Part shown: piece by piece, positions 7,515 through 15,376 of the stretch
Layout: each line of letters opens with the position of its first letter
Numbering within the stretch: the stretch's first letter is position 1
Virus record (IMG/VR): IMGVR_UViG_3300037421_000080
Location: 106,086 to 136,935 of that record
Length of the DNA stretch: 30,850 bases
Direction: 5' to 3' (one strand)
From: a virus
Position numbers and translations under genes: made by a program
Notes under the pieces: model-generated
What the model was told of the DNA's origin: nothing
What the model saw: the letters and a program-made list of their open reading frames with translations, nothing else
Databases searched by the model: none

Positions 7515-7936
7515 GGCTTATCCTCCTGGCTGATTTCCAAGTTGAACTTCACCCAGCCGTGCTCGACGGCATGCCTCATCTCCTTCCAGACTCCTCCGGC
7601 GGTCTGCTTACTGGTGCGGAGGTATTCTAGCCCCTTCTCGGTGATCTTTACCACTATGGCTTCCCTGCCATCACCGTTAGTAGGCATAGTCCGCTCGATG
7701 GTTCCTTGCTTATGCATACTCCAGAGGCAGGCTTGCAGCAAGCGTCCCGTGCCGTACTTGATCTGCTCTGGGAGTTCCAGGAAGCTTGGATTCTTCCATC
7801 GTTTTACCTTCTCCTGCATGTAGCTGCGGGTAGCCATGTTTGGATTGATCCGCTTGCTCAGGTAAGGATAGAGCTCCTTCCAGGTCCGAGGCTTCCCGTC
7901 GGAGAGAGCCATAAGAACGCAATGGGATAGTTTCAT
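7511..7936 (-). CDS. Winged-helix DNA-binding-like protein
   Basis: A 141-residue protein starting MKLSHCVLMALSDGKPRTWKEL. The pattern (helix, short turn, RTWKELYPYLSKRI, then ITEKGLEYLRT) is typical of winged helix-turn-helix proteins, so a role as transcription regulator is likely but the target is unknown. I moved the start from the long open frame (8530) to ATG 7936, which has GGAGGGC upstream and overlaps the ParB-like stop by 4 bases; the upstream extension is a shadow of the ParB-like gene. Confidence 0.75.
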   Translation of the reverse strand: MKLSHCVLMALSDGKPRTWKELYPYLSKRINPNMATRSYMQEKVKRWKNPSFLELPEQIKYGTGRLLQACLWSMHKQGTIERTMPTNGDGREAIVVKITEKGLEYLRTSKQTAGGVWKEMRHAVEHGWVKFNLEISQEDKP

Positions 7937-8901
7937 CGTTGGCCCTCCAGCATGCTTTCCATCTTGGATTGGACCGTGTGCCAGCAGCGCTTGAGCAACT
8001 CCAGGTCGGCGGAATCCGTCACCTGGAGCTTGGATAAGGTGTTGCACTTGTCTACGATCTTGGCTAGCCCGGTCAGGTTGCGGAAGAAAACGTCCCGCAC
8101 TGCACGCGGGAACTTGACTGAGCCCTTCTCCTTTTTCTTGGGGGACTTCCGCTCCTCCAGCAGCTTCTCCCATCGGCCCAACTCGGAGAGGGCCTGCAAC
8201 TCGGTGGAGTGCTTCCGCACATCCGCGATCAGGTGGTTGCATTCGTCGCCCTTGACCTCGTGCTCGCAGAGGACGCGGGCCGTGTTGCGGATGACCGAGC
8301 TGTTCCCAAGGGCATGTAGCTTTTGTAGGACGGACTTGGCTAGCCCGTTCGACTTCGGGATGTCGGCCACGATCTTCTTCGCTTCCGCCGCTGCGTTGGC
8401 GACATAGATCCACTGGGGTTGGAGGCCAAACATCTTGCACGCCTCGGCGGTCGGCATGCTGTGGTTCTCGATGCACCACCTCGCGTTCGCGACCTTCTCT
8501 TCCTTGGAGAAACCGATGCCGGATTCCCACACGTTGACCACGCGGGGGAACACGTCCAGCATCACCGGGTCCTTGATGCAGACGGTATACGCCTCAATGT
8601 CGGGTGCCTCTGGGTAGGCTAGCTCGAAGGCCGCTAGTCTGTGGTTGCCGGACCACGGCCAGAGCTTGCCCCGAGGTGGATGCTGGAGGATGGTCATCGG
8701 AAAGGCAGCCTCTGGTTCCAGCATCTTGAGGGAAAGCTGGAGGACATAGTCTTGGTCCAGCTTCCCAATCATGCGGGCTTGGCGACGGAGTCCTTCACCC
8801 AAGTCGTTGTTGTCTTTGGGAACTCGCTCCACTTGGAATGAGATTCCCATGTTGCGAAGGTTTGCTTCCACCTTCTGATCTTTCACCCAGCGAAGAGTCA
8901 T
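7933..8901 (-). CDS. ParB/Srx-fold nuclease-like protein
   Basis: A 322-residue protein. Residues about 80-105 contain WSGNHRLAAFELAYP, matching the ParB/sulfiredoxin-fold box (GxHRxxA) that in ParB relatives binds CTP or acts as a nuclease. A helix-turn-helix-like part follows (SMPTAEACKMFGLQPQWIYV, about 150-170), then a Lys-rich C-terminal region. This order of ParB domain then HTH is typical of phage ParB-like proteins. The SD AGGAG precedes ATG 8901. It is probably involved in DNA binding, modification or transcription. The next gene upstream also looks ParB-like. Confidence 0.8.
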   Translation of the reverse strand: MTLRWVKDQKVEANLRNMGISFQVERVPKDNNDLGEGLRRQARMIGKLDQDYVLQLSLKMLEPEAAFPMTILQHPPRGKLWPWSGNHRLAAFELAYPEAPDIEAYTVCIKDPVMLDVFPRVVNVWESGIGFSKEEKVANARWCIENHSMPTAEACKMFGLQPQWIYVANAAAEAKKIVADIPKSNGLAKSVLQKLHALGNSSVIRNTARVLCEHEVKGDECNHLIADVRKHSTELQALSELGRWEKLLEERKSPKKKEKGSVKFPRAVRDVFFRNLTGLAKIVDKCNTLSKLQVTDSADLELLKRCWHTVQSKMESMLEGQR

Positions 8902-8931
8902 CGGAGTCTTCTCCTAAAAAGGAAAATGGAT

Positions 8932-9822
8932 CTAGTTTATCGCCGGAATCTTGGCGGTTGCGTGGTAGTTGAGATTGGTCAACTCGCCCTTGCGCCAGGC
9001 GTTCCAGGCGTGGATACACTTCACAAAAATCTCCCGATTGCCTGAGACTGCTTTGGTTCTCTTGGCACGATCTCCTCCAATCAGGCCTGTAGTTGCCAGG
9101 TAGCGAGCCAGCTTGCGATCAGGTGTGCTGGGGCTGTGCCCCGTTTCATCTCGGACCGAGGACCAAAACTCCAAGGCTGCCCCTTTCGCCTTGTTGTAGG
9201 TGGTGTAGATGGCGGCAGCTACGGGCATCCGCACTAGACCCATCTTTTGTTTCATCGAGATGGCTCCCCCTGTCAACAACTCGGAGAGCCATGTGATAAA
9301 TAGGGGATGGTCTAACAGGCACTCGGCTCGTTCTGCTGGCTGGTGGTTGTAGGTATCCTGGCCCCATTTGGCATAGGAGATACCGGCTACCGAAAGGTTG
9401 ACGATACTCGAAGGCACTTCTGCTAGTTCCGGGATGGTCGCCGCAAAGGAGAGGTTGATGTCCCTCGTAGTGCGGCTCATCATCTTGCTGTCGAACGTGG
9501 CATAGAGACGAGCCACATCCTCCAAGCTGTCACACTGGTATTCCTCCAGCGTGACGAAGAACTCAGGCAGCTTATCCAGCTCAGCGAACATGGTGCTGGT
9601 GTGCTTGCCATTTACGCGGTACTTTCCTCCCGTCTCGGTGCAGGCAGCTGAGGCCCATGTTACAGGACGGAAGGCACCAGAATCTAGGAGCTTCTGGTAC
9701 ACGGAGATGCGTCTCGGCGATAGTGGCCGGTCGTGCGGAGCCGGGTCCATCTCCGAGAACTCCTTGGCGAATTGCTTAGTCAGTTTGACGGTCTTGGGCG
9801 AACGAATCAGTTTCCAGGTCAT
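8932..9822 (-). CDS. Phage protein with ParB-like N-terminus
   Basis: A 296-residue protein. Near residues 38-85, RRISVYQKLLDSGAFRPVTW and then YRVNGKHTSTMF resemble the substrate-box order of ParB/Srx-like proteins (list of parameters, then RxNGxHR), with the usual Arg replaced by Thr. The rest is helical and unrecognised. It lies 30 bases from the ParB-like gene in the same direction, so the two may work together. Function unknown; the ParB relationship is an inference of moderate strength. Confidence 0.65.
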   Translation of the reverse strand: MTWKLIRSPKTVKLTKQFAKEFSEMDPAPHDRPLSPRRISVYQKLLDSGAFRPVTWASAACTETGGKYRVNGKHTSTMFAELDKLPEFFVTLEEYQCDSLEDVARLYATFDSKMMSRTTRDINLSFAATIPELAEVPSSIVNLSVAGISYAKWGQDTYNHQPAERAECLLDHPLFITWLSELLTGGAISMKQKMGLVRMPVAAAIYTTYNKAKGAALEFWSSVRDETGHSPSTPDRKLARYLATTGLIGGDRAKRTKAVSGNREIFVKCIHAWNAWRKGELTNLNYHATAKIPAIN

Positions 9823-9840
9823 GAGAGCCTCCGAAAAAGA

Positions 9841-9864
9841 GAAAAGAAAAGGCCGTCCGTGGCC
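9841..9864 (-). terminator. Possible weak intrinsic terminator after DUF932 gene
   Basis: On the minus strand, just after the DUF932 stop, a GGCC-ACGGAC-GGCC stem-loop is followed by TTTTCTTTTC. The stem is only about 4 GC pairs, so termination would be partial. It would lower expression of the genes downstream relative to DUF932. Confidence 0.35.
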
Positions 9865-9879
9865 GAGAGACGCTTCTGC

Positions 9880-11187
9880 TTAGGCATTCGCCAGAGCCTT
9901 GGCACTAGCAAACGCTTCTTGCTTGAGCTGGTCACCAGAGCCGAACCAGACGTTCGATAACCGGGAGTCCGCCGAGCGGTATTCTTTCTGGTGGTCCACG
10001 TATTCCGATACACTGTTGAGGGCTGCCCAGGCCGTGCCCGCCATCCCCGGAATCGTATTCGTCTTGTCTTCGAAGTTCTCCAGTAGCTGGTCGAGGATTT
10101 TGCTGTTACGCTTGGCGATCCGCTCTGTCTCGGCATAGTGACCGGATAGCAATTCCGCCATCACTTCCTTCTCGGTGCCCTTGGCGGTCAGGATCGCGTC
10201 GAGTACCTGGGCTCCGTTCACGCCTTCCAGCTTCGGCTTCACTTCGACTGGGAAGAACTCGGTGAAGTATTCCTTCACCTGGTTGCTGCCCATCTGGACC
10301 TTGGCCAGCGCCTTCGCCTCTTCGGCATATACGTCCATTGCCTCTGCTGCCATGCCCAGCTTCCGGCGAGCTTCCTCGATCTTTCCCTTGAGGCTTCCCT
10401 TGCTGTGGCGGATTTTAAGGAAACCGCTCTTGCTGTCGGATAGCGCTTGCCTCTGGGTATTGGCGCAAACCACCCGCACCCCAGTTGCTCCGATTGTGAT
10501 GGCAAGGGAGCCATCGTGCCCGTTGCAGATCAGAGCATATGGCTTCACTGTATCACCCGGCACCACGTCGAACATGTTGGGGAGGAGGGCCAGGCCCCAT
10601 ACCCGTCGCCCGCCGTCGAGCGCTCCAGCGGTCTCCCACTTCGCTGCCCCGGTCTTGCTGACCTGGTCGAGAAAGCGGAACAGCTCGATGTTTTGGAGGG
10701 GTGTCCAGTTCTTGCCTACCGTGGCGACATAGGCCCCAGTGTCGGAGCGGAAGTTGGCGACCTTGTCGGGGATGTCAACGTCTGGGGTTCCGGAGGCGAA
10801 GGCGACCAGCTTTCGCTGCACGATGTTGTAATTGAGGCCGGAGAGGTTGTAGGCGTCGTCGGTCCCGCAGGCTTCTGCGATGTTTACTCCCAGCTCAGCC
10901 CATGCCGGTTGCCCAGCGACCATGACGTTGACGCGACCGTTGCTGGTATCGTAGCCCGCTCGCTTTATCGCAGCGGCGATCCCTACCTTGGTGATCTTCT
11001 CCCGCTCTGTGGCGGGCAGAGCCATGATGAGGGGAGTAATGCGGTTGCGGTAGGCAATGTCGTCTTCGTTGCCCAGGCGACGTAGCTCGGGGAGGTAGCC
11101 GCAGGAGATCATCTCTCCGGGGTCGCTCATGCCACGCACCCAGTTGATTGCGTTGAGATCGTGCTGCTCGGATACGATAGTTACCAT
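9880..11187 (-). CDS. DUF932 (phage/plasmid-like, TIGR03299-type) protein
   Basis: A 435-residue protein of the DUF932 family, common in phages and plasmids, with function not firmly established. Hallmarks are GLALLPNMFDVVPGDTVKP, then ICNGHDGSLA and VRVVCANTQRQAL (about residues 195-250), followed by a helical segment (KGKIEEARRKLGMAAEAMDV). The start at ATG 11187 has AAGGAG 8-9 bases upstream and is preferred to the longer frame from 11235. It is the second gene of the leftward arm and probably well expressed. Confidence 0.88.
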   Translation of the reverse strand: MVTIVSEQHDLNAINWVRGMSDPGEMISCGYLPELRRLGNEDDIAYRNRITPLIMALPATEREKITKVGIAAAIKRAGYDTSNGRVNVMVAGQPAWAELGVNIAEACGTDDAYNLSGLNYNIVQRKLVAFASGTPDVDIPDKVANFRSDTGAYVATVGKNWTPLQNIELFRFLDQVSKTGAAKWETAGALDGGRRVWGLALLPNMFDVVPGDTVKPYALICNGHDGSLAITIGATGVRVVCANTQRQALSDSKSGFLKIRHSKGSLKGKIEEARRKLGMAAEAMDVYAEEAKALAKVQMGSNQVKEYFTEFFPVEVKPKLEGVNGAQVLDAILTAKGTEKEVMAELLSGHYAETERIAKRNSKILDQLLENFEDKTNTIPGMAGTAWAALNSVSEYVDHQKEYRSADSRLSNVWFGSGDQLKQEAFASAKALANA

Positions 11188-11261
11188 CTTTTGCGTCTCC
11201 TTGAATTGGGGCGAAAACCTTTTTGTCCTCACCAAGTTATTCGCTGGCGGATCGGGATTAT

Positions 11262-11510
11262 TTAGCTCTTGTGCCGCAAAGCGTGCCCGAATCCCAGCAT
11301 TGCGATGGTTCGCATTGTTCGCTTGGCCTCGTTGGCTTTGTCGCTGCTGAGATAGTGGCCGAGAACCTTGCCCTTGAGTTTGCGGGCATCGTCCTCCGAT
11401 TCCGATTCAATCAGGATGAAATGGGAATCGGTGTAGGTGACGAAAAGGTTCTCTACGTTAACGGTTGCTTGGTCCAGCGGAACTCCGCCGGTTGAGAATT
11501 GATCAGGCAT
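11262..11510 (-). CDS. First gene of leftward arm, hypothetical
   Basis: An 82-residue protein starting MPDQFSTGGV. ATG 11510 has GGAG 9 bases upstream and is preferred to ATG 11525. The middle (LFVTYTDSHFILIESESEDDARKL) looks beta then helix; the C-terminus is basic. Nearest gene to the leftward promoter, so likely an immediate-early product. No family recognised. Confidence 0.68.
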   Translation of the reverse strand: MPDQFSTGGVPLDQATVNVENLFVTYTDSHFILIESESEDDARKLKGKVLGHYLSSDKANEAKRTMRTIAMLGFGHALRHKS

Positions 11511-11548
11511 CGGGTTCACTCCCATTTTAGGCGTCTAGGCGTTCCAGT

Positions 11549-11577
11549 ATTCTATTATCTTCTTCGCTAAAAATCAA
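11549..11577 (-). promoter_or_regulatory. Leftward sigma-70-like promoter
   Basis: On the minus strand, TTGATT (11572-11577) and TAGAAT (11549-11554) are separated by exactly 17 bases. They match TTGACA in four and TATAAT in five of six positions. Transcription would start about 11542, leaving a ~32-base leader before ATG 11510. It heads the whole leftward arm. Unlike the + strand promoters it lacks GG before the -10, so the host sigma factor probably reads it. Confidence 0.7.
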
Positions 11578-11673
11578 TCCATATTTAGCGTCCTCCGCAG
11601 AATTATTCCCCTTTCTCCGGCAGGTACCGCCCTACGTTTTTCCACGTTTGCACGTCGATGGCATGGCGTACCC

Positions 11674-11702
11674 TTTACGACGGGAGGGAATCCGGGTACG
11701 AT
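11674..11702 (+). promoter_or_regulatory. Rightward promoter for terminase and packaging arm
   Basis: TTTACG (11674-11679), a 17-base spacer ending GGG, then TACGAT (11697-11702). The start would be about 11709, with a 28-base leader that contains GGAG before ATG 11737. It lies back to back with the leftward promoter in a ~226-base non-coding interval. It shares TTTAC and GG-before--10 with the promoters at 16329 and 29345. Confidence 0.6.
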
Positions 11703-11736
11703 AGCAAGTATTATCGCCTTCCCCGGAGTACCCACC

Positions 11737-12609
11737 ATGCCAAAGAAGAAGCCTGGACCTAAACCAAAGAATATACTCAAAGTAGTAAATCCCAAGGATA
11801 CCCCCCAGGGCGGCAAGGCGATGGGTAACAAGTTTGCCAAGGGGCAGCCTGCCGTTGCCGCTAGGCGAACCATCGAGGCCCACAACGAAGAGGGTCTCAC
11901 CCCTCAGCAGGAACGATTCTGTGAAGAGTACCTCATCGACCTGAACCAGGGCAAGGCAGCCCTCCGCGCTGGCTACTGCCACACCAACTACGGCGTCTCG
12001 CTTATGGACAACCCCCGTGTGAGAGCCAAAATCGACCACCTCAAGATGCTCCGCTCCAAGCGCATGGAGATCTCGGCGGACCGGGTGCTGGCAGAGATGG
12101 CCTGCATTGCCTTCTCGAACAAGGGAGACATCTTCGACTTCTCCGACGGCACGCTCAAGATGAAGCGGCCGAGCGAGATTCCCGAGCACGCGATTCGATC
12201 CATCTCCTCGATGAAAGTGAAGAAGTATCTGGAAGGCAATGGTGACTTCTCCGAGGAGGTGGAGACTATCGAGATCCAGCAGTACGACAAGCCATCCACG
12301 CTGGTAAATCTTTTGAAGCATGTTACGCCGCTGCCCGACAAGGCTCTGAAGGTCGAGGGCAATATCCAACACCAGCACACGGGGCAGGTGGCGACGATCA
12401 TGCACGACCTCTCGCCAGAAACAAGGAAGGTTTGGCTAGAGGCCCAGCAGAAGCTCCTGGCTGGCATGCCGCTGAGCGCCAAGCGGGAGATGCTGGAAAA
12501 GATGCAGAAGCAGCAGGATATACAGGCGGAGGGCCGGATAATAGAAGGAGTTGAGGCAAGAGTAATTTCAGATGAAAGGGAAGAAGATGAAGGCATGGCA
12601 ACTCCTTGA
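11737..12609 (+). CDS. Terminase small subunit (XtmA-like)
   Basis: The small terminase binds the phage packaging site and delivers DNA to the large subunit. Residues about 53-80 (LTPQQERFCEEYLIDLNQGKAALRAGY style) are the diagnostic terminase_2 helix-turn-helix, followed by the ISADRVLAEMACIAFSN helix. The N-terminus is basic and Pro-rich. The C-terminal third is helical and highly charged. At 290 residues it is longer than many relatives. GGAG lies 8 bases before ATG 11737. The large subunit lies 5 kb downstream instead of adjacent. Confidence 0.92.
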   Translation: MPKKKPGPKPKNILKVVNPKDTPQGGKAMGNKFAKGQPAVAARRTIEAHNEEGLTPQQERFCEEYLIDLNQGKAALRAGYCHTNYGVSLMDNPRVRAKIDHLKMLRSKRMEISADRVLAEMACIAFSNKGDIFDFSDGTLKMKRPSEIPEHAIRSISSMKVKKYLEGNGDFSEEVETIEIQQYDKPSTLVNLLKHVTPLPDKALKVEGNIQHQHTGQVATIMHDLSPETRKVWLEAQQKLLAGMPLSAKREMLEKMQKQQDIQAEGRIIEGVEARVISDEREEDEGMATP

Positions 12610-12892
12610 TTCACCGGAGAAGTGGACGCAGGGCGTCTTCGCTCGGGACAAGCATGGATGGGAATGTGATTGGCGAAGCGAGGAGGCTGTCCGCTGGTGC
12701 GTCAAGGGAGCCCTGAACTGCTGCTATCTCAAAGTGGGAGATAGCGCTTCTGAATACTGCCGGATCCTCGACAAGATCTATGGCCATCTCAAAGAAAATG
12801 ATCCCGAGTTCACTAGTCTGACTGATTGGCAGGATTCTCCTCAGCGCAAGTTCGAGGAGATCCGTTCTGTCCTACAAGAGCTGGACGTTTGA
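12587..12892 (+). CDS. DUF6197-like small protein
   Basis: A 101-residue protein starting MKAWQLLDSPEKWTQGVFARD. The pattern WTQG-ARD-G, followed by EAVRWCVKGAL, recalls DUF6197, a family of unknown function seen in bacteria and phages. GGGAAG lies before ATG 12587; the earlier ATG at 12572 has no SD. It overlaps the end of the terminase small subunit gene by 23 bases in another frame. Confidence 0.72.
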   Translation: MKAWQLLDSPEKWTQGVFARDKHGWECDWRSEEAVRWCVKGALNCCYLKVGDSASEYCRILDKIYGHLKENDPEFTSLTDWQDSPQRKFEEIRSVLQELDV

Positions 12893-12902
12893 CACACGAC
12901 CG

Positions 12903-13010
12903 ATGCAGCAGCAGGATGCCTTATTTGGATATCCAGGGGACTGGTGGGCATCTCCGGATTTTAGGCGTGTTCGGGCTGCATCGGCCATTTTATTGAGATT
13001 AGTAAAGTGA
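12903..13010 (+). CDS. Possible 35-residue ORF
   Basis: ATG 12903 opens a 35-residue frame (MQQQDALFGYPGDWWASPDF) whose TGA overlaps the next GTG. No SD is visible. It is included because it fills a gap and its stop is coupled to the next gene; no function known. Confidence 0.4.
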   Translation: MQQQDALFGYPGDWWASPDFRRVRAASAILLRLVK

Positions 13011-13165
13011 CTGACCGCGAGCGAGCCGAGAAGCTGGTAGAAGATCTCTGGGGCTCGAACCTTGTTCACTATGAGGGTACTCTGGCAGAGATTCTAGAGA
13101 AGCAGTTCGCTGAGGTGCGGAAGGAAGAGCAGAAGCGGATCTTTGGAGATTACCGTGGCGAATGA
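13007..13165 (+). CDS. Small hypothetical protein, charged helix
   Basis: A 52-residue protein with a GTG start (13007) joined to the upstream TGA as GTGA. It is highly charged and helical (AEKLVEDLWGSNLVHYEG, then VRKEEQKRIFGDY). No domain recognised. It overlaps the following gene by 11 bases. Confidence 0.55.
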   Translation: MTDRERAEKLVEDLWGSNLVHYEGTLAEILEKQFAEVRKEEQKRIFGDYRGE

Positions 13166-13313
13166 CGTGAACGATGAAGAGATGGCCAAGGCATTGATTC
13201 TCGGTCTCCACATTCCCGATTCGGAGGAGCCCCTGGAGCCGATCATGGAGGCGTTCAAGATAATCAGGGCGGACGAGAGGAACAAGATTTGGGACGAAGA
13301 ACATGGCCGTTGA
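13155..13313 (+). CDS. Small acidic hypothetical protein
   Basis: A 52-residue protein with GTG start 13155 and GGAG 8 bases upstream. It is acidic and helical (NDEEMAKALILGLHIPDSEE, then EAFKIIRADERN). Its end overlaps the J-domain gene start by 11 bases. No domain recognised. Confidence 0.58.
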   Translation: MANDVNDEEMAKALILGLHIPDSEEPLEPIMEAFKIIRADERNKIWDEEHGR

Positions 13314-13998
13314 TCTCTACAAAACGCTCAACATCCGCCGCAACGCCAGCTCCTCCTCCATCAAGAGGGCCTTCCGCAAGCGCTCGATGGAGACCCATCC
13401 CGATCGTGGGGGTAGTCAAGAAGATTTCCAACAGGTCCAGCTCGCCTACTCCATCCTCTCCGACAGTGAGAAGCGGAAGCGGTATGATGTTACAGGGGAG
13501 ATCGACCCAAGCAAGATAGATAACTCTCTCGCTGAGATCATGCAGTTCGTCTCCACGGCCCTGACAGCTGTGCTGGAAGACTTGGCCTGCAAGGGTAAGA
13601 AGCCCCACCAAGAAGATATCCTGGCGATGATGAGGACGACCTTCAATGAAAGCCTTACCCATCTCCGCAACCAGCGGAAGCCCATTGAGCAGAAGCGGGA
13701 GAACATTTCCCAGCTGCTGGGTCGATTCACAGTGGAGGACGGGGGGGACAACACGCTGGAGGGCGCGATCAAGTTCCACATCTCCGACCTGGACAAGCAT
13801 TTGAAGCAGATCGACGACAACAGCGAGAGGATCAGGAAGGCACTGGAGTACCTGAGGAAGTACAGATTCCGGGCGGATCCAAAAGATCCGATGCCCGCCG
13901 GCTGGGCTCACGGGAATACTGTGAACGTGATGTTCAATGGTGTGGACTTGGGCAAGATGAACTGGAAACTGATTTGGGGATCCAATGGACAAGGCTGA
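13303..13998 (+). CDS. J-domain (DnaJ-like) protein
   Basis: A 231-residue protein. Residues 4-62 form a J domain: LYKTLNIRRNAS, then IKRAFRKRSMETHPDRGGS with the HPD motif, then FQQVQLAYSILSDSEKRKRYD. J domains stimulate the ATPase of Hsp70 (DnaK); phages use them to recruit host chaperones for replication or assembly. There is no Gly/Phe region, zinc centre or client-binding domain of classical DnaJ. The remaining 165 residues are helical (coiled-coil-like KRENISQLLGRF and HISDLDKHLKQIDDN) and unrecognised. A second, divergent J-like HPD occurs in the pseudokinase gene at 19994. Confidence 0.88.
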   Translation: MAVDLYKTLNIRRNASSSSIKRAFRKRSMETHPDRGGSQEDFQQVQLAYSILSDSEKRKRYDVTGEIDPSKIDNSLAEIMQFVSTALTAVLEDLACKGKKPHQEDILAMMRTTFNESLTHLRNQRKPIEQKRENISQLLGRFTVEDGGDNTLEGAIKFHISDLDKHLKQIDDNSERIRKALEYLRKYRFRADPKDPMPAGWAHGNTVNVMFNGVDLGKMNWKLIWGSNGQG

Positions 13999-14257
13999 GA
14001 TCAAGTTCATCTCGGATCTAGACCAGATACAGGAGACGACTTTGGAGGCACTCCGGGACCTGTATCGGGATATGCCGGTGGAAGTGGCCCTCCGCACACA
14101 TACCGCCTTCAGTGCGATTCAGCAGATCGTACACGATAGTGAGCACGCGACCGGGGCAGAGAGGGACGTGGCCTCGATGCTGGGCCAGATAGGGATCATT
14201 GGGTATCTCAAGATCTTGGAACTTTTCCGAGAGTGGAATGAACAAAAGGAGAATTGA
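13985..14257 (+). CDS. Hypothetical helical protein
   Basis: A 90-residue protein starting MDKAEIKFISDLDQIQ, all-helical, with a hydrophobic middle (SMLGQIGIIGYLKILELF). It overlaps the J-domain gene by 14 bases. No domain recognised. Confidence 0.68.
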   Translation: MDKAEIKFISDLDQIQETTLEALRDLYRDMPVEVALRTHTAFSAIQQIVHDSEHATGAERDVASMLGQIGIIGYLKILELFREWNEQKEN

Positions 14258-14259
14258 AC

Positions 14260-14814
14260 ATGAGTCTTGCTGAACAGTTTGCGAAGCAGTTTCTAGCATT
14301 TTGCAAAACGATTGGTGCGGAGTGCTATCCCAAGCCCAGCATAGTTGATGTAGTCCTCGACTTCGAGAAGCGACTGGCTGCTCTAGAGGCGAGCTTGAAG
14401 ATGCCGGAGATGGTGACGGGGAGCATCGGGAGTTTGCTGAGCAAATGGGATCAGGATCTTTATGGAAATCCGTCTCGGTTCGTTGCGGGGGAGCGACGCC
14501 GTATCGAAAATGGTGACCGAGTGAAGCATAGGCAGAGGAATGCCGAAGGCTATTTTACTGTCCGTGCTGTTGACTATCTTTGCAATGTGGCTCTGTGCGA
14601 AAACCCCGGATCAACGAAGAGATTCACCTTCGTCCTTTCTGAGCTGGAGAAGGTAGAGGAGGAAACCATCGCCGAGATGATAGCAAAACAAGAAATCCGC
14701 TTTGAGGATCTTGGTGTAGAAGCTGCCAATAACCAGGCAGTCGAAATCATACCATGCACCTGCTCTCTGGATGATCTGATGATCCGGGGATGCAAGTGCG
14801 GAGCGATGAAGTGA
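14260..14814 (+). CDS. Hypothetical protein with Cys-rich C-terminus
   Basis: A 184-residue protein. ATG 14260 follows AAGGAG by 8 bases, so I prefer it to TTG 14254. The C-terminus has CTCSLDDLMIRGCKCG, four Cys in about 14 residues, likely a small metal site. The middle (ENGDRVKHRQRNAEGYFTVRA) looks beta-rich. The stop is shared with the following GTG as GTGA. No family recognised. Confidence 0.68.
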   Translation: MSLAEQFAKQFLAFCKTIGAECYPKPSIVDVVLDFEKRLAALEASLKMPEMVTGSIGSLLSKWDQDLYGNPSRFVAGERRRIENGDRVKHRQRNAEGYFTVRAVDYLCNVALCENPGSTKRFTFVLSELEKVEEETIAEMIAKQEIRFEDLGVEAANNQAVEIIPCTCSLDDLMIRGCKCGAMK

Positions 14815-15242
14815 CACCCGATCTCGAAAAGGCGATTGCCGAGCGAGGCAGGGCGTCCTCCGAGCTGGAGAGGATCGACCAGGAGATTCACTCCCTGGGC
14901 GGATTGAGGCGGGCGTGGGCCAAGAGACTGGTGGAGAAGACAAGGCTGGTTGAGAGATTGCAGGGAGGCGAAGGCAACGTTCCCCTGGGTAGACTTCTGG
15001 CCGTTGGGTTTTGTGGAGTCTTGCTCATTGTATCTATTGGCGCTTTTGCCCTTCGGGCTAAGTGGATCAATGAGGATAACCCCAAGGAAGAGGCCATCTC
15101 GACGAAGGCGGTCACGATTGTTGCCCCGAAGCCAATCGAGCCAGTGGTTGCTCCATCGACGGTCGCCAAGCCTCAAACTGTTCGCGGGGACAAATCGGGA
15201 GTTTACGAGACGGATTCACTCGGGAACAGGATGCGAAAGTGA
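14811..15242 (+). CDS. Single-span membrane protein with N-terminal coiled coil
   Basis: A 143-residue protein. Residues 1-55 form a coiled coil (LEKAIAERGRASSELERID style), about residues 58-82 a single hydrophobic span (LGRLLAVGFCGVLLIVSIGA), then a Pro/Lys/Val-rich tail with a conserved-looking end (YETDSLGNRMRK). I start at GTG 14811, which overlaps the previous TGA as GTGA and has CGGAG upstream; ATG 14790 is an alternative. Topology could suit a spanin-like or scaffold protein, but no lysis gene is adjacent, so I assign no function. Confidence 0.65.
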   Translation: MTPDLEKAIAERGRASSELERIDQEIHSLGGLRRAWAKRLVEKTRLVERLQGGEGNVPLGRLLAVGFCGVLLIVSIGAFALRAKWINEDNPKEEAISTKAVTIVAPKPIEPVVAPSTVAKPQTVRGDKSGVYETDSLGNRMRK

Positions 15243-15376
15243 AGATCCACCACTGGAATCGCCGCTCTCGCCGGGCTGCTGGTCGTGGTAGCAAGGCCCG
15301 CTATCAATGGCTGTGCGACCAGCATGTGGAGAGGCTTTTCCGTTTCGCCCTGGTCTATCGGAGGTCAATCAAGTGA
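15239..15376 (+). CDS. Small very basic protein
   Basis: A 45-residue protein with GTG start 15239 overlapping the previous TGA (GTGA). It is strongly Arg/Lys-rich (HHWNRRSRRAAGRGSKARYQ), so nucleic-acid binding is plausible. Its stop again overlaps a GTG start at 15373. No family recognised. Confidence 0.55.
   Translation: MKIHHWNRRSRRAAGRGSKARYQWLCDQHVERLFRFALVYRRSIK

Noticed and set aside
7937-8530. N-terminal extension of the winged-helix gene
   Set aside because: It lies entirely within the ParB-like gene, is Arg/Gly/Pro-rich and has no SD; the true start is ATG 7936.
11632-12405. 257-codon minus-strand frame opposite the terminase small subunit
   Set aside because: The + strand protein has clear terminase motifs and an SD; the opposite frame is Leu/Val/His-rich without recognisable domains.
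13264-14097. 277-codon minus-strand frame opposite the J-domain gene
   Set aside because: The + strand encodes a clear J domain with HPD; the antisense frame shows no domain and low-complexity composition.
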